DNA of 64,000 bases, taken from positions 2,170,001-2,234,000 of the forward strand of contig CP085629.1 in assembly GCA_024704175.1 (NCBI GenBank), written 5' to 3'. The position numbers and the translations under genes were made by a program. Positions 7,958-17,375 of this stretch are shown in pieces. The notes under the pieces were generated by a model. It saw only the letters and a list, made by a program, of their open reading frames with translations, made no database searches and had not been told where the DNA came from. The number at the start of each line of letters is the position of its first letter. The stretch's first letter is position 1. This DNA is from Paenibacillus sp. P25. Its GTDB lineage: Bacteria > Bacillota > Bacilli > Paenibacillales > NBRC-103111.

Positions 7958-8853
7958 CTAGCCTTTAACGGCTCCGATCGTGATCCCTTTTACAAAATAC
8001 TTTTGAAAGAACGGATAAGCTGCAAGAATAGGTATGACGCCGATGACCGCGATCGCCATACGAAACGTTTCCGCCGGCAGCGCCGCGAGCGCCTCGCTGG
8101 ATTGGGGGGCCATAGAACTGTTGCTCGACAAGAACTGGATATCGGACATAATCCGGTTCAGGATGCTCTGAAGGCTGAAGAGCTTCGGATTCGTAATATA
8201 GATCAACCCGTTAAACCAATCGTTCCAATAGGCTATGCCTTGAAACAAACCGATGGTCGCCATGATCGGCATGGACAAGGGCAGTACGATCTTATAAAAG
8301 GTGGTGAACTCCCCTGCGCCGTCAATATGGGCCGACTCCAGCACGGGAACCGGAATGGTGGTCATAAAGAAAGTCCGCATCAGAAGCACGTTGAAGCCGT
8401 TCATTAACAGGCCGGGAATGATGAGCGCCTCGATCGTATTCTTGATATGAAATACCTGCGTATAGATCAGATACGTCGGAACCAGGCCGCCGTTGAACAG
8501 CAAGGTGAAGAATACGAAAAAGGCGAGCGAATTGCGCATCGGAAGTTCACGGCGCGATAACGGATAAGCGAGCATGGAGGTGATCGCCAGGCTGGTCGCC
8601 GTTCCAACCACAGTCACAAGGATCGTAATCCCGTAGGCCCGGAAAATCTCGGTCGACTGGTTCCACAAATAAGCGTAAGCGCCAAAGCCGATCTTTTCCG
8701 GCAGGAAGGAATAGCCGTTCTTAACGATGGTGGTCTCATCCGTAATCGAAGCAATGAATAATAGCAGAAAAGGCAATATACGAGGCTCGCGGCATACGCC
8801 CATAATACGATATGACCGACCCATTGCCATGCGCGGGTTTCTTTGTTGGCCAT
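7958..8853 (-). CDS. ABC transporter permease, LplC family (one frameshift)
   Basis: Second membrane subunit of an LplABC-type polysaccharide or oligosaccharide importer. The true start is ATG 8853 (MANKETRAWQWVGHIVLW...) behind the ribosome site AGGAGG. That frame breaks near 8775, where restoring one T in TATTGCC joins it to the conserved FLLLFIASITDETTI segment. About 298 residues result. Six transmembrane segments are expected, and the permease EAA motif appears as ESAHIDGAGEFTTFYKIVLPLSMP, which docks on the ATPase. The C-terminus PFFQKYFVKGITIGAVKG is typical of the family. No ATPase gene is present in this cluster, so it probably relies on a shared MsmX-type ATPase, perhaps that at 1-912. 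Confidence 0.85.
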
Positions 8854-8871
8854 CTGATTGATCCTCCTAAG

Positions 8872-8988
8872 AGTTTTCCGAAGGAAAACTTTCTTCGTAA
8901 GCATAAGCTTAGTTTTGCTTTGGCAAAACTACTTCGTAAGCATAAGCTGAGTTTTCCGAAGGAAAACTTTCTTCGTAAGCATAAGCTT
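8872..8988. repeat. Three tandem 39-bp hairpin repeats between two permease genes
   Basis: Units at 8872-8910, 8911-8949 and 8950-8988. Units 1 and 3 carry the perfect hairpin AGTTTTCC-GAA-GGAAAACT; unit 2 carries AGTTTTGC-TTTG-GCAAAACT, so the sequence changed while pairing was kept. All three end in CTTCGTAAGCATAAGCT. The array reaches the stop codon of lplB and stops just before the ribosome site of lplC. Confidence 0.9.
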
Positions 8989-9910
8989 TAAAACAAAGCG
9001 TTCTCTCTGTTGATTTTACGTACGATAAAATTCGAGACGAGCACAAGAATAAATCCGACCAACGATTGGTACAAGCCTGCGGCGGAGGACATTCCGATAT
9101 CCCCCAGCTGCATCAGCCCCCGGTATACATAGGTATCGATCACATTCGTGGTATCGTAAAGCGCGCCCGAATCCATCGGCACCTGGTAGAACAACCCGAA
9201 GTCGGAATAGAAGATTCGGCCGATCGCCAGCAGGGTCATCATAATAATGACCGGTGTGATGAGCGGGATCGTAATTTTGCGGATTTGCTGCCATTTGGAA
9301 GCCCCGTCCAAGGTAGCGGCCTCGTAATATTCCTGGTCGATCCCGATGATGGCGGCCAAATAGACGATGCATAAATAGCCGGCCCCTTTCCAGGTGTGGA
9401 TGAACGTCAGAATATACGGCCAGACCCCCGGCTCATTATACCAAGAGATCCGCTCCATACCGAGCATCGGCAGACCGTTTTGTTCATAAACCCGTTATCC
9501 ATGCTGAGCATGGCGAAGACCAGATAGCTTACGATGACCGTCGAGATCAAGTACGGCAGTAAAATAACGCTTTGATAAAAGCGCGACAAGAGCTTATTCT
9601 TGATTTCATTCAGCAGAATAGCGACTCCCACGGCCACGATCAGATTGATGATGATGAAGGCGGCGTTATATAGAATCGTGTTCCGGGTGATGATGTAGGC
9701 GTCCGTTGTTTTGAAAAGGTATTCAAAATTTTTCAGGCCTACCCAATCGCTGCCCCAAATGCCTTTCGCAAAATTCACATTTTTAAAAGCGATGACGATC
9801 CCGAACATGGGCAAATAATTGTTGATGATCAGGTAGACGATTCCCGGGATCATCATGAGAAAAAGCGGCAAGTATTTGTTTATCGTTTTCCGCGTTCTGA
9901 TGCTGCTCAC
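8988..9910 (-). CDS. ABC transporter permease, LplB family (one frameshift)
   Basis: First membrane subunit of the LplABC-type importer, about 307 residues once repaired. Start GTG 9910 follows AAGGAAGGGAAAGGG. Frame one runs MSSIRTRKTINKYLPLFLMMIPG... to GFMNK and breaks in an A-run at 9478-9481 (plus strand TTTT). One more base gives NKNGLPMLGMERI and continues through HTWKGAGYLCIVYLAAI and the EAA motif EYYEAATLDGASKWQQIRKITIPL. The ending NFIVRKINRENALF is a typical LplB tail. It is followed by the 39-bp repeats and lplC. Upstream lie a terminator for the response regulator and a pair of TCGACTT repeats, so it likely has its own regulated promoter. Confidence 0.85.
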
Positions 9911-9990
9911 AACCCTTTCCCTTCCTTCTCTTATATACTTTGTTGTTACTTACATACTAAGAAATCGGCGCCCTCCTCACTACTTGCCGT

Positions 9991-10019
9991 TCGACTTTTC
10001 ATTAGCACTTTTTCGACTT
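9991..10019. promoter_or_regulatory. Paired TCGACTT repeats 22 nt apart upstream of lplB; candidate response-regulator site
   Basis: TCGACTT at 9991-9997 and again at 10013-10019, same orientation, exactly 22 nt apart (two helical turns), 80-110 bases before the lplB start. The same pair with the same spacing precedes the binding-protein gene at 15164-15192. AraC-type regulators commonly bind such direct repeats. Confidence 0.6.
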
Positions 10020-11702
10020 CATACAAAAAAGGAGCATGTCCTCGAAGCAAAATAGCTTAAAGGACAGCCCCATCTATGATCTTTATCGACCGGAGACTGC
10101 ATAGCGCCCGGTGTTACTTTCGCGCATGCTTGCCGGTAATCGCTTGGATTCCGATCCGTATGTTTTCTGAAAACTTTCGTGAAATGGGAAAGATTATTAA
10201 ACCCTACGTGCGTAGCCACCTGGGTTACCGGCATATCCGTTTTGCTGAGCAGTTCCCTAGCGATCCGCATTCGTTCGTGAAGGAGGTATTCCTTCATGGA
10301 CATTCCCGTCTCCCTCTTCAGCATCCGATCCAAGTAATCCGGGCTCAAATAAACTTGACTTGCGATCGTTTCGCGGCTTAAGTCCTGGTCATAATGCTCG
10401 GTAATGAAACCCTTTATTTTCTCAACGACCGAAACATGCCCCTCCACCTCGCTCACCTGATCCATCGCCTTGATTACGATATGCCGGATCCATTCGAGCA
10501 GGTCCGAAACGGAATGACCGGTCTGCGGCGGATAATTCGATCGATTGGCTGTCTCGGAAGAGCTGGTGGGCTTGAATGCCTTTTTCCTTTAACACCGAAT
10601 AGACGATTTGCAGGAAATCTTGATGGAATTGATGCAGGAACGATGCGTCCAAACCCGGATTTTGTACGGCTTTGATCAAGTACTCTTCGACTTCGGAAAT
10701 CACCCGGTTTGTCGAACCCTGCAGCAGCATGACGGACCACAGCTTCATATCGGGCATGGCGGCGGAAACCGCGACTTTGTATTCTCCGCCGGGCAGGAAG
10801 ACCTGATTCGTATAAGCGACATTGTTCTTCCTTCGGGCCTGCAGTGCACTGACCTTACCCGGCGGCTCATGAACGAAAACCGGTTCTCCGATGTAACAGG
10901 AAAGATCGCAATAGAAGTACCGGTAACAGGAGGAAACGTACGACTCCAACCTGGATTTCAAGTCTTTCATGTCCGGATTCGTGTCATGGGAAAGCAAGAG
11001 GACGGCCAGGAACACGTTCCGGTCCAGAGAGATCAGCTGAGCGTCAACCCTGATCTCCCGGATCACTTCCGCCGCCGCATTCTTCAGCCCGTATTCCAAA
11101 ATCCTCTCGTCCCGTAAACTTAACGGCTTGTGCCAGCGCTGCACATGAATCATTACCGGCAATACGTTCAAGTCGCTGGAGTAAGCAAACTTCCTCTCCT
11201 CCATCGCCTTCTCAATGGCTTCCGGAAGGGCTGGAATAACCAGATTTACGATATCGAGCCATAGCCTTTCGGCGAACAAAGGATGATGCTGCACCCAGGA
11301 CAGGCTTTGCTGCGCAAGCTCTCTTTCTTCTCGGATCTTCCGGGCCGCTTTGACCATCACGGCTTCCAGATCTTCAGGCGGAATCGGTTTAAGCAAATAA
11401 TCCAGACTTCCGAGCTGGATCGCCTGTTTGGCAAAAGCAAAATCGGCATGGCACGTTAAAAAAACCGTCTCCACCTTCGGATAGCTCGCCCTCACCCATG
11501 ATAACAGGTCGAGGCCGCTGTCCTCCGGCATCTCAATATCGCACAGCATAATATCGATGGGGTGTTCCGCGAAAATTTCTTTCGCTTGTGCGGCATGATA
11601 AGCCGTGTAGACGGATGAAATCCCGATTTTCTCCCAAGGGACCGCCGATTTAACGCCTCTAACGGCCAGAGGCTCGTCGTCCACGATCAGCAGGTTCAAC
11701 AT
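10019..11702 (-). CDS. Two-component response regulator, YesN type with AraC HTH output (one frameshift)
   Basis: Receiver plus AraC-type DNA-binding regulator. ATG 11702 begins MLNLLIVDDEPLAVRGVKSAV; the receiver has the acidic pair DDE, phospho-Asp in IMLCDIEMP, and the Lys in YLLKPI. A long middle region of about 300 residues follows, as in YesN proteins. The frame changes near 10520-10550 and continues as SDLLEWIRHIVIKAMDQ and then two helix-turn-helices: DLSRETIASQVYLSPDYLDRMLKRETG and MPVTQVATHVGFNNLSHFTKVFRKHTDRNPSDYR. The gene starts inside the end of the kinase gene (translational coupling). The observed stop at 10019 lies past an intrinsic terminator, so a further small frame error near the end is possible. 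It probably activates the LplABC genes. Confidence 0.82.
10024..10071 (-). terminator. Intrinsic terminator after the response-regulator gene
   Basis: Minus-strand stem GGGGC-TGTCCT pairs with AGGACA-t-GCTCC and is followed by TTTTTT. It separates the kinase/regulator transcript from lplBC. It overlaps the last codons of the regulator frame as it stands. Confidence 0.75.
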
Positions 11703-13454
11703 CTCTTTCAGCCCCCTCGGCAAATGAAAGCTCCGGTTCCAGCGGAAGCTTGATTTCGACCACCGCGCCTGCGGGCACCCCGTTACAGAATGAAATTCGG
11801 GCACGATTCCCATACAACAACCGGAGCCGGTGCCATACATTCCAGATCCCGATATGCTCCCCTGTTCGTCTACGATACGGGATCCCTCATTCAGCTGTGC
11901 AAGGATGCCTTCCGGGAAACCCCGTCCCGTATCCCGAATCGTGAACCGGATATGAGGATCCGTCACGGACTCTTCCAGTTCGAGGCGGATATATAGAGAA
12001 AGGGGCGTGCCTGTACCCGACGCATGCTTAAAGGAATTTTCAATAAACGTCTGTATAACCAGCGGCGGCACATGTACCTTGGCCAGATCTCCAGCCGCTT
12101 CAATTTGGCAGTTGAGATGCTGCTGAAATCGCAGCTCTTGAATCCGGATGTAATTCCGGACATGCTCGAGCTCCTCCGCCAGCGGGAGAAAGGTCAGATT
12201 GCTTCGGAACATATACCGAAAATACCGGACCAGGCGGAGCGTCATTTCTTTGATCAGCTCGTAGTCCTGCACCAGAGCCAAATTGTACAGGATGTTCAGC
12301 GTATTCAAGAAAAAGTGCGGTTTCATCTGCAGCTGCAGATGCTGAAGCTCCGCCTTTTGTTTGCTCAGCTGTTCCTCGTATATATTAATCTTCAGCTCTT
12401 CGATTTGAGTCATCATTTTGTTAAACGTCGTATGGAGCAAATAAAATTCGTCGGAAGCCGGATAAGGCTCGACGCGAAATTTCATATCCCCATCCCCTAT
12501 CCGCTTCATAACGGATACAATGCGCTTCAGCGGGAGCAGCAGCGTTCTTCGGATGAACAGCAAAAATCCGGGTAACAAAAGGAGTCCCAGGAATGAAATG
12601 ACAAACACGATCCGGTTCAAGTAAGGAAGATTTTGCAGAATGGTTTCATTCGGGATGAGGGCGACCAGACTGAAGTTCCCTTTCCTCGAGGGCTCGCCGG
12701 CAACCAGGTAATGATTCCGGTCCCCCGTCAAATAATATGAATCCAGAGGCCGGCTTAAGTCGATATGCTTTGCGGTCATTGAAGCAGCGTCCGTCATTGG
12801 CTCGCCGCGGTCGGTGATGAACAAGGACGTGCCGTTCGGCCCCAGATGGATGAGAGTCAGCGGCAGCATCAAGGTTTTAACATTGACATAGGCGCCTACA
12901 TAAAGATCCCCTGACTTCTGGATTCGGAAGAGGTAGTAGCCATTGTTAATTTGTTTTGTAAACCATGTCTTGAACGGAGCTTCTCCAAGACTTGACAACT
13001 GATTTCGGATAAACGACCTTACGGATTCCTTATCGCCCGAATCGATCCCTTGGCTTTTGCCGACATCCAGCAGATCGTTCTTACCGGCGGAATAAATAAA
13101 AAAAGAATCCGCTTTATACATCAGAATATCGTTCGTAAGCTTGTCCGACAGGTGCACTTTGGCCAGCATGTAATCATCTTTCGATTGGGGGCTGCCCATA
13201 ATCTGCAGATCGAAATTGGCGGATAACAAAGAAAAGATATATTTATCCGTTTCATCCAGCCCGCTGTCGATCTGTCCCATGTACAGCGACATCATATTTT
13301 TATTCGAAACGGCGACCTGTTCGCGGACCACATGAATGGCATACATATTATTGTAGAAGAGCAGCGCGATTAAGGGCACCGTTACGGCCAAAAAGCTGAT
13401 GACCAGCTTGAAACGGATCGAATTCCAGGGAATATGCAGATGGGGCAGGCTCAT
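11659..13454 (-). CDS. Sensor histidine kinase, YesM type (one frameshift)
   Basis: Membrane sensor kinase of about 598 residues, partner of the adjacent YesN-type regulator. Start ATG 13454 with the site AAAGGAG. An N-terminal transmembrane helix (FKLVISFLAVTVPLIALLFY) is followed by an extracytoplasmic sensor of about 260 residues, a second helix near residue 290, and HAMP (LLLPLKRIVSVMKRIGDGDM). The HisKA_7TM-like kinase core has QMKPHFFLNTLN with the phospho-His, the N-box IQTFIENSFKHA, and DTGRGFP. The frame then breaks in a G-run (plus strand CCCC, 11859-11862). One added base gives GEHIGIWNVWHRLRLLYG, the missing G2/F region, and a stop at 11659 inside the regulator gene. Such kinases usually sense sugars through the binding lipoprotein encoded just upstream. 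Confidence 0.88.
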
Positions 13455-13538
13455 GGTGTCGTTCTCCTTTGATCTGGCCGGAATGAAAAACAGGAAGACC
13501 CGATTCCTGTATGTCCCGGATAGGGTCCTCCGTTCAAA

Positions 13539-15053
13539 TTACTTGGATTGCTTGGACCATTCGTCCAGTCGCTTCTGTTTCTCGGCAATGATTTTGTCCA
13601 TACCCGACGCTTTCAATTTCGATATGAACTGCGGAAGTACCGAATCCGGGTCCACACTTCCCGTTTCAAGCGCCATTTTAAATTGGCTGACGACGTTGGT
13701 CACGGCGGCATACTCCGTTTTAACCGGTGTCGCATCGAAGGAAAAGCCGAGCGCTTTCGATTTGATCGCCTGCTTATTGAAATCATTCATTTTGTTCCAA
13801 ATTTGCGGGTCGTCTCCGTTAAACACATAGGACAGGAACTGATTGCCGAACATCCAGCCTTGGTTCAGATTGTAAGCAACGGATTTGGAGTCGACGCCGG
13901 GCGGATAATCAATGAGGCCGTCGGACTTTTTGACATAGTCCTTGCCTTCCATCCCCCAATCCAGCAGATTGACAATGTCTTTGTCGGCATACATCAGATT
14001 CAGGAACTGCATCGATTTCTGAGGGTTTGTCGCGTTTTGCGGAATCCCCCACATGATGTTTGAAACCGACGATGTTGTGGCATAGGCCGGCGTAAGCGGT
14101 ACGGTAATTATCGGTGTTCCCGCCGCTCTCGTGTCCTGCAGGTCCAGACCCGGTTTTTGATTGATTAGATAGGCCATCCCTTTATTCGCTTTGATTAAAG
14201 CCGTATTGCTGTCTTTGTTCGTCGCTGCATCCTGCAGGATATACCCTGCCTGGTACCAGCTTCTCAGCTTCTTCAGGAAAGCGGCGTACTCCGGCGTTTC
14301 GTAGAGGTCGACTACCTTGAGGTTATTATCGTAATTCGGCAGCACCCCAATGCTGTCACCGAGCGAATCGTACCATCGGTAGCTGTCTACGAACGAAATC
14401 CCCGAGGCTTGCGGAACGAGCGGGGTCATATTGGGCTCGCCGCTCTTGACCGTTTTAAACACGCTTTCCAAATCGTCAATCGATTTGATGGTGCTGACAT
14501 CGATTTTATATTTGTCGACCAGGTCTTTCCTGAAGTTGACTCCATAGTTAGCGGCCAAGTCCCGATTCGAAGGAATTCCGTAAATGCTGCCGTTTACTTT
14601 GCTGGCATTCAAGTAACTCGGGTCGAACACTTTCTTAATGTCTTGTCCGTACTGGTCCAGCGGCGGATCCAATTTCACTAACTGCCCTTTGGAAATCATG
14701 CTTGCGTAGTTTCTTCCGGATACGTACATGAGATCCAGCTTTTCATTGCTGGACAGCATGAGATTGGATTGCTGGGTCCAGGAACCGATATTGATGGGCG
14801 TAAGCTTCACCGTGGCGTTGATCTTGCTAAGCGTGATCTTGTTAATGGCTTCCTGGACTTCCGGCAAGTTGCTAGGAATCGGATTAAATACGGCGAATGC
14901 CACGTTGAGCTCAAACGGCTTCTCCTTCCCGGAAGTACCGCCCGCACCCTTGGCATTCGGATCGGACGACCCGGCGTTGTCCGAACCGCAAGCCGTAAGC
15001 GTTATCATGCTGCCGGCTATTACTGCAATAACCCACTTCTTCGATCTTCTCAT
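13539..15053 (-). CDS. Extracellular solute-binding lipoprotein, LplA family
   Basis: Binding lipoprotein of 504 residues, the size of LplA-type proteins. I start it at ATG 15053 (MRRSKKWVIAVIAGSMITLTAC) because this gives a proper signal with the lipobox LTAC and Cys22 for lipidation; the longer frame to 15143 adds no signal-like sequence. The mature start is a Ser/Gly linker followed by KPFELNVAFAVFNP. It captures a large oligosaccharide outside the membrane. Immediately downstream are the sensor kinase and regulator, then lplB and lplC, which lie behind a terminator. A TCGACTT pair lies 111-139 bases upstream. The glycosidase gene upstream suggests the ligand is a released plant-polysaccharide fragment. 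Confidence 0.87.
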   Translation of the reverse strand: MRRSKKWVIAVIAGSMITLTACGSDNAGSSDPNAKGAGGTSGKEKPFELNVAFAVFNPIPSNLPEVQEAINKITLSKINATVKLTPINIGSWTQQSNLMLSSNEKLDLMYVSGRNYASMISKGQLVKLDPPLDQYGQDIKKVFDPSYLNASKVNGSIYGIPSNRDLAANYGVNFRKDLVDKYKIDVSTIKSIDDLESVFKTVKSGEPNMTPLVPQASGISFVDSYRWYDSLGDSIGVLPNYDNNLKVVDLYETPEYAAFLKKLRSWYQAGYILQDAATNKDSNTALIKANKGMAYLINQKPGLDLQDTRAAGTPIITVPLTPAYATTSSVSNIMWGIPQNATNPQKSMQFLNLMYADKDIVNLLDWGMEGKDYVKKSDGLIDYPPGVDSKSVAYNLNQGWMFGNQFLSYVFNGDDPQIWNKMNDFNKQAIKSKALGFSFDATPVKTEYAAVTNVVSQFKMALETGSVDPDSVLPQFISKLKASGMDKIIAEKQKRLDEWSKQSK

Positions 15054-15163
15054 GGTATTCCCCGTTACATCAGATTTAGTCGATTCCCCTAGAGGCAGGG
15101 GTGACCAGGTTTGGTCCCTGATTTGATTGTACGGTTGTACCATAAGTTACGCTTACAGCAAAA

Positions 15164-15192
15164 TCGACTTTTTACTTGAACAAAATCGACTT
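15164..15192. promoter_or_regulatory. Paired TCGACTT repeats 22 nt apart upstream of lplA; candidate response-regulator site
   Basis: CAAAATCGACTTT occurs at 15159-15171 and 15181-15193, so the TCGACTT cores (15164-15170 and 15186-15192) are exactly 22 nt apart. Same orientation and spacing as the pair before lplB. Confidence 0.65.
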
Positions 15193-15207
15193 TCGGTTCC
15201 AGCCGAA

Positions 15208-16946
15208 TCAAACCCTTGTCATCCTGACGGCCATGTACTGCTTGCCCGGAAACTCGATTTGAAACGCTCCTTCATAAGTTCCCTCTTGTTCTTCGACCGT
15301 CATGTTCCATGTATCGATTACTTCCACTTTATAACGGATCCCCGGCTTCATACTGTAGCGTCTGTAGCGCGGCTGATTGAATCCATAGTAGAACAAATAG
15401 TATTCGTCCGCGATGCCCGCACACGGTGCATCCCATTCGGATCTAAGGGGATTCAGTCCTCCGGACGGGCCTTCTTCCATGATCCGGCGCAGAAAGGCGA
15501 TCCGTTCCGGGCTGCTTCCGTACAGCTTGCCCCCTTTGGACCACCAGAGAATATCCTCGGGGTGCAGATACGTTTCGCCATGGCCGACATAGCCGCCTCG
15601 AACGGCCCCTTCCCAGAACCGGCGCACCATTTCCTGCCCCGTAATGTTGCCCCAGCCAAGATCAATGTCGCCTTCGTATGCGCATTCGTCGATAACAATG
15701 GGTTTATTCCATTGGCTACGCCATTCGGTCGTATTTTCGGCCGTCTTGTATACATCGATCCGCTGGATGCTGCAGTGGGTGATCCAAGGCCGGCTGTAAT
15801 CGTAGAAGCCAAAGCAGTTATGAACCGATATCAGATGATGATGCGAATCGTTTGCCATTATAATCTCTGCGAATCGTTCCCAATCCTCCGGTTCCTTCGC
15901 CCACATCAAATCGTATTCGTTAGCCAGAGACCACCAGATATGGCGATAGGCCGACAAACGTGCCACGATATACCGCAAATAGCGGTCGTCCTCCGACTTC
16001 TTCATCTCCGAGAAGCCCCACCGGTCATAGGCGTGAAACAGGATGAGGTCCGCTTCAATGCCCAGCCTGCCGAGATCGGCAATCCGTTCCTCCAGATGCC
16101 TGAAGAACGCCGGGTTAAACCGGGTGAAATCCCAGCCTGTCTCCACGGACCCATCGTACGGATAATAAACCGGCTCGTTCTCATTGAACTGATAGGATTT
16201 GGGGAAAACGCACATGCGCAGCTTATTGAATGGTGAAGCGGCCAGCGTTTCCAGCGTCTGTTTCTCCAGTTCGTCCCCTGATGGGACCATACATAACAAG
16301 TCGTTCCGACAGGGACATAAGGCGTGCCGTCTTCGTATGCAAAATGGTAAGTGTTGGCCACCCGGACCGGACCGTGATTCCCCTGCGAAGGACAGGTACA
16401 GACGAATTGTCCCTCAATCGCGTCCAGCGAACGGGCGTTACTGCTCGTCCGGTATGTCCAAGTCCCCTCTGTATCCGGCATAAATCGAATCTTGTAAACG
16501 CCTTCGCCGTCATAGAAGCCCAAAGTTGGCAGAACGCGTCCCCCGGAAGTAAATTCAGCGCTGAGTGTCACGTCTATATAGGGATTGCCGTGACTGGGGC
16601 CATGAAGCGTTAACTCGAATACGCCCCACTTCTCCGCTTGCTTCGGTGCATGAACCTTCGCAGACCCTATAGGTACCGATAGGCTCTCGTAATCGGGATG
16701 CGGAGCTGTTTCCGCATCTTCCTCAGGCTCATCCGGCACAAATGCCAGCTCGGCCAGCACAGTCTCCAGCAGTTCCGGCGTCCAGGTCCATGCCTGGTTG
16801 GAAACGGCAAGCTGCGGCGGCGTACTCCTCTTGATAAACGAGAGGTACGGCGAGTTCGCCAGGTCCGGAACGTGCTTCAGCAACACGGCCCGAGCCGCTT
16901 CATTCGACCAAATCTCACCGATTTTCGATTGTTCTGTAAATGCCAT
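15208..16946 (-). CDS. Glycoside hydrolase-like protein (DUF5060 / DUF4038 barrel / DUF5605 type), one frameshift
   Basis: About 580 residues, no signal peptide, so cytoplasmic. Start ATG 16946 behind CGGAGGAATGATTC. Residues 1-90 are a helical N-terminal part, followed by a beta-sandwich ([31 protein letters not shown]5060-like) and a TIM barrel ([28 protein letters not shown]4038-like). The frame breaks near 16285 between the SHQGT stretch and [23 protein letters not shown]. Candidate acids are Glu in [10 protein letters not shown] and Glu in [14 protein letters not shown]-terminal beta-domain ends YMAVRMTRV. Relatives act on plant cell-wall side chains (apiosidase-like barrels), but the substrate here is unknown. 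It lies upstream of lplA and probably cleaves the imported oligosaccharide. Confidence 0.75.
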
Positions 16947-17182
16947 GAATCATTCCTCCGATCGAATTCACCTGATAACGTTCCATTCCGTTCCACAAGA
17001 AGTTTAGTTTTTTTATATAAACTGTTTATTTCATAATCATAATTTACCATCAGCTGCATAGGGCGTCAATCGATTATTTTCCTTTGTCGAAATGAATAAT
17101 GCTTAAGTTTTCTCAATTTCATGGAATTGAAAGCCGTTTTCGAAGGAAATAAACTAAACAATTTCTAAATTTACTAATATCT

Positions 17183-17200
17183 TTTAGTTAACAAACTAAA
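17183..17200. promoter_or_regulatory. Inverted repeat upstream of the glycosidase gene, resembling ROK/XylR operator half-sites
   Basis: TTTAGTT-AACA-AACTAAA, with further AAACTAAAC and GTTTAGTTT copies at about 17150 and 17000. XylR-type ROK repressors bind TTAGTTTG/CAAACTAA half-sites. The other contents of the 16947-17375 gap are AT-rich promoter-like sequence and, at 17262-17291, the terminator of the neighbouring upstream gene. Confidence 0.4.
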
Positions 17201-17261
17201 CATCTGGCAAAATATACTCGCGACGTCATTCTGTTGAACTCGTGACGCTCCCTACGAACAC

Positions 17262-17291
17262 GAAAAAGCGGCCCCGCATTCGGAACCGCTT
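17262..17291 (-). terminator. Intrinsic terminator of the beta-propeller gene
   Basis: Minus-strand stem AAGCGG...CCGCTT with a GC-rich loop, followed by TTTCG. It lies about 85 bases after the stop at 17376. Confidence 0.65.
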
Positions 17292-17375
17292 CTCCCATCG
17301 ATGTTATTTTCGCTCGCAATTCTAGCGGGGAAAAGCCCGCCAAGCGGACTCTTCCCAGTTCTCATTCCCTTGGGC

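Noticed and set aside
8872..8988. CRISPR array
   Set aside because: The 39-bp units are directly adjacent with no unique spacers, and no cas genes are present.
10422..13454. A 1,010-residue hybrid sensor kinase-response regulator fusion
   Set aside because: The apparent fusion comes from a lost G at 11859-11862. Restoring it gives the normal kinase end (GEHIGIWNVWHRL...) with its own stop, and the regulator has its own ATG at 11702.
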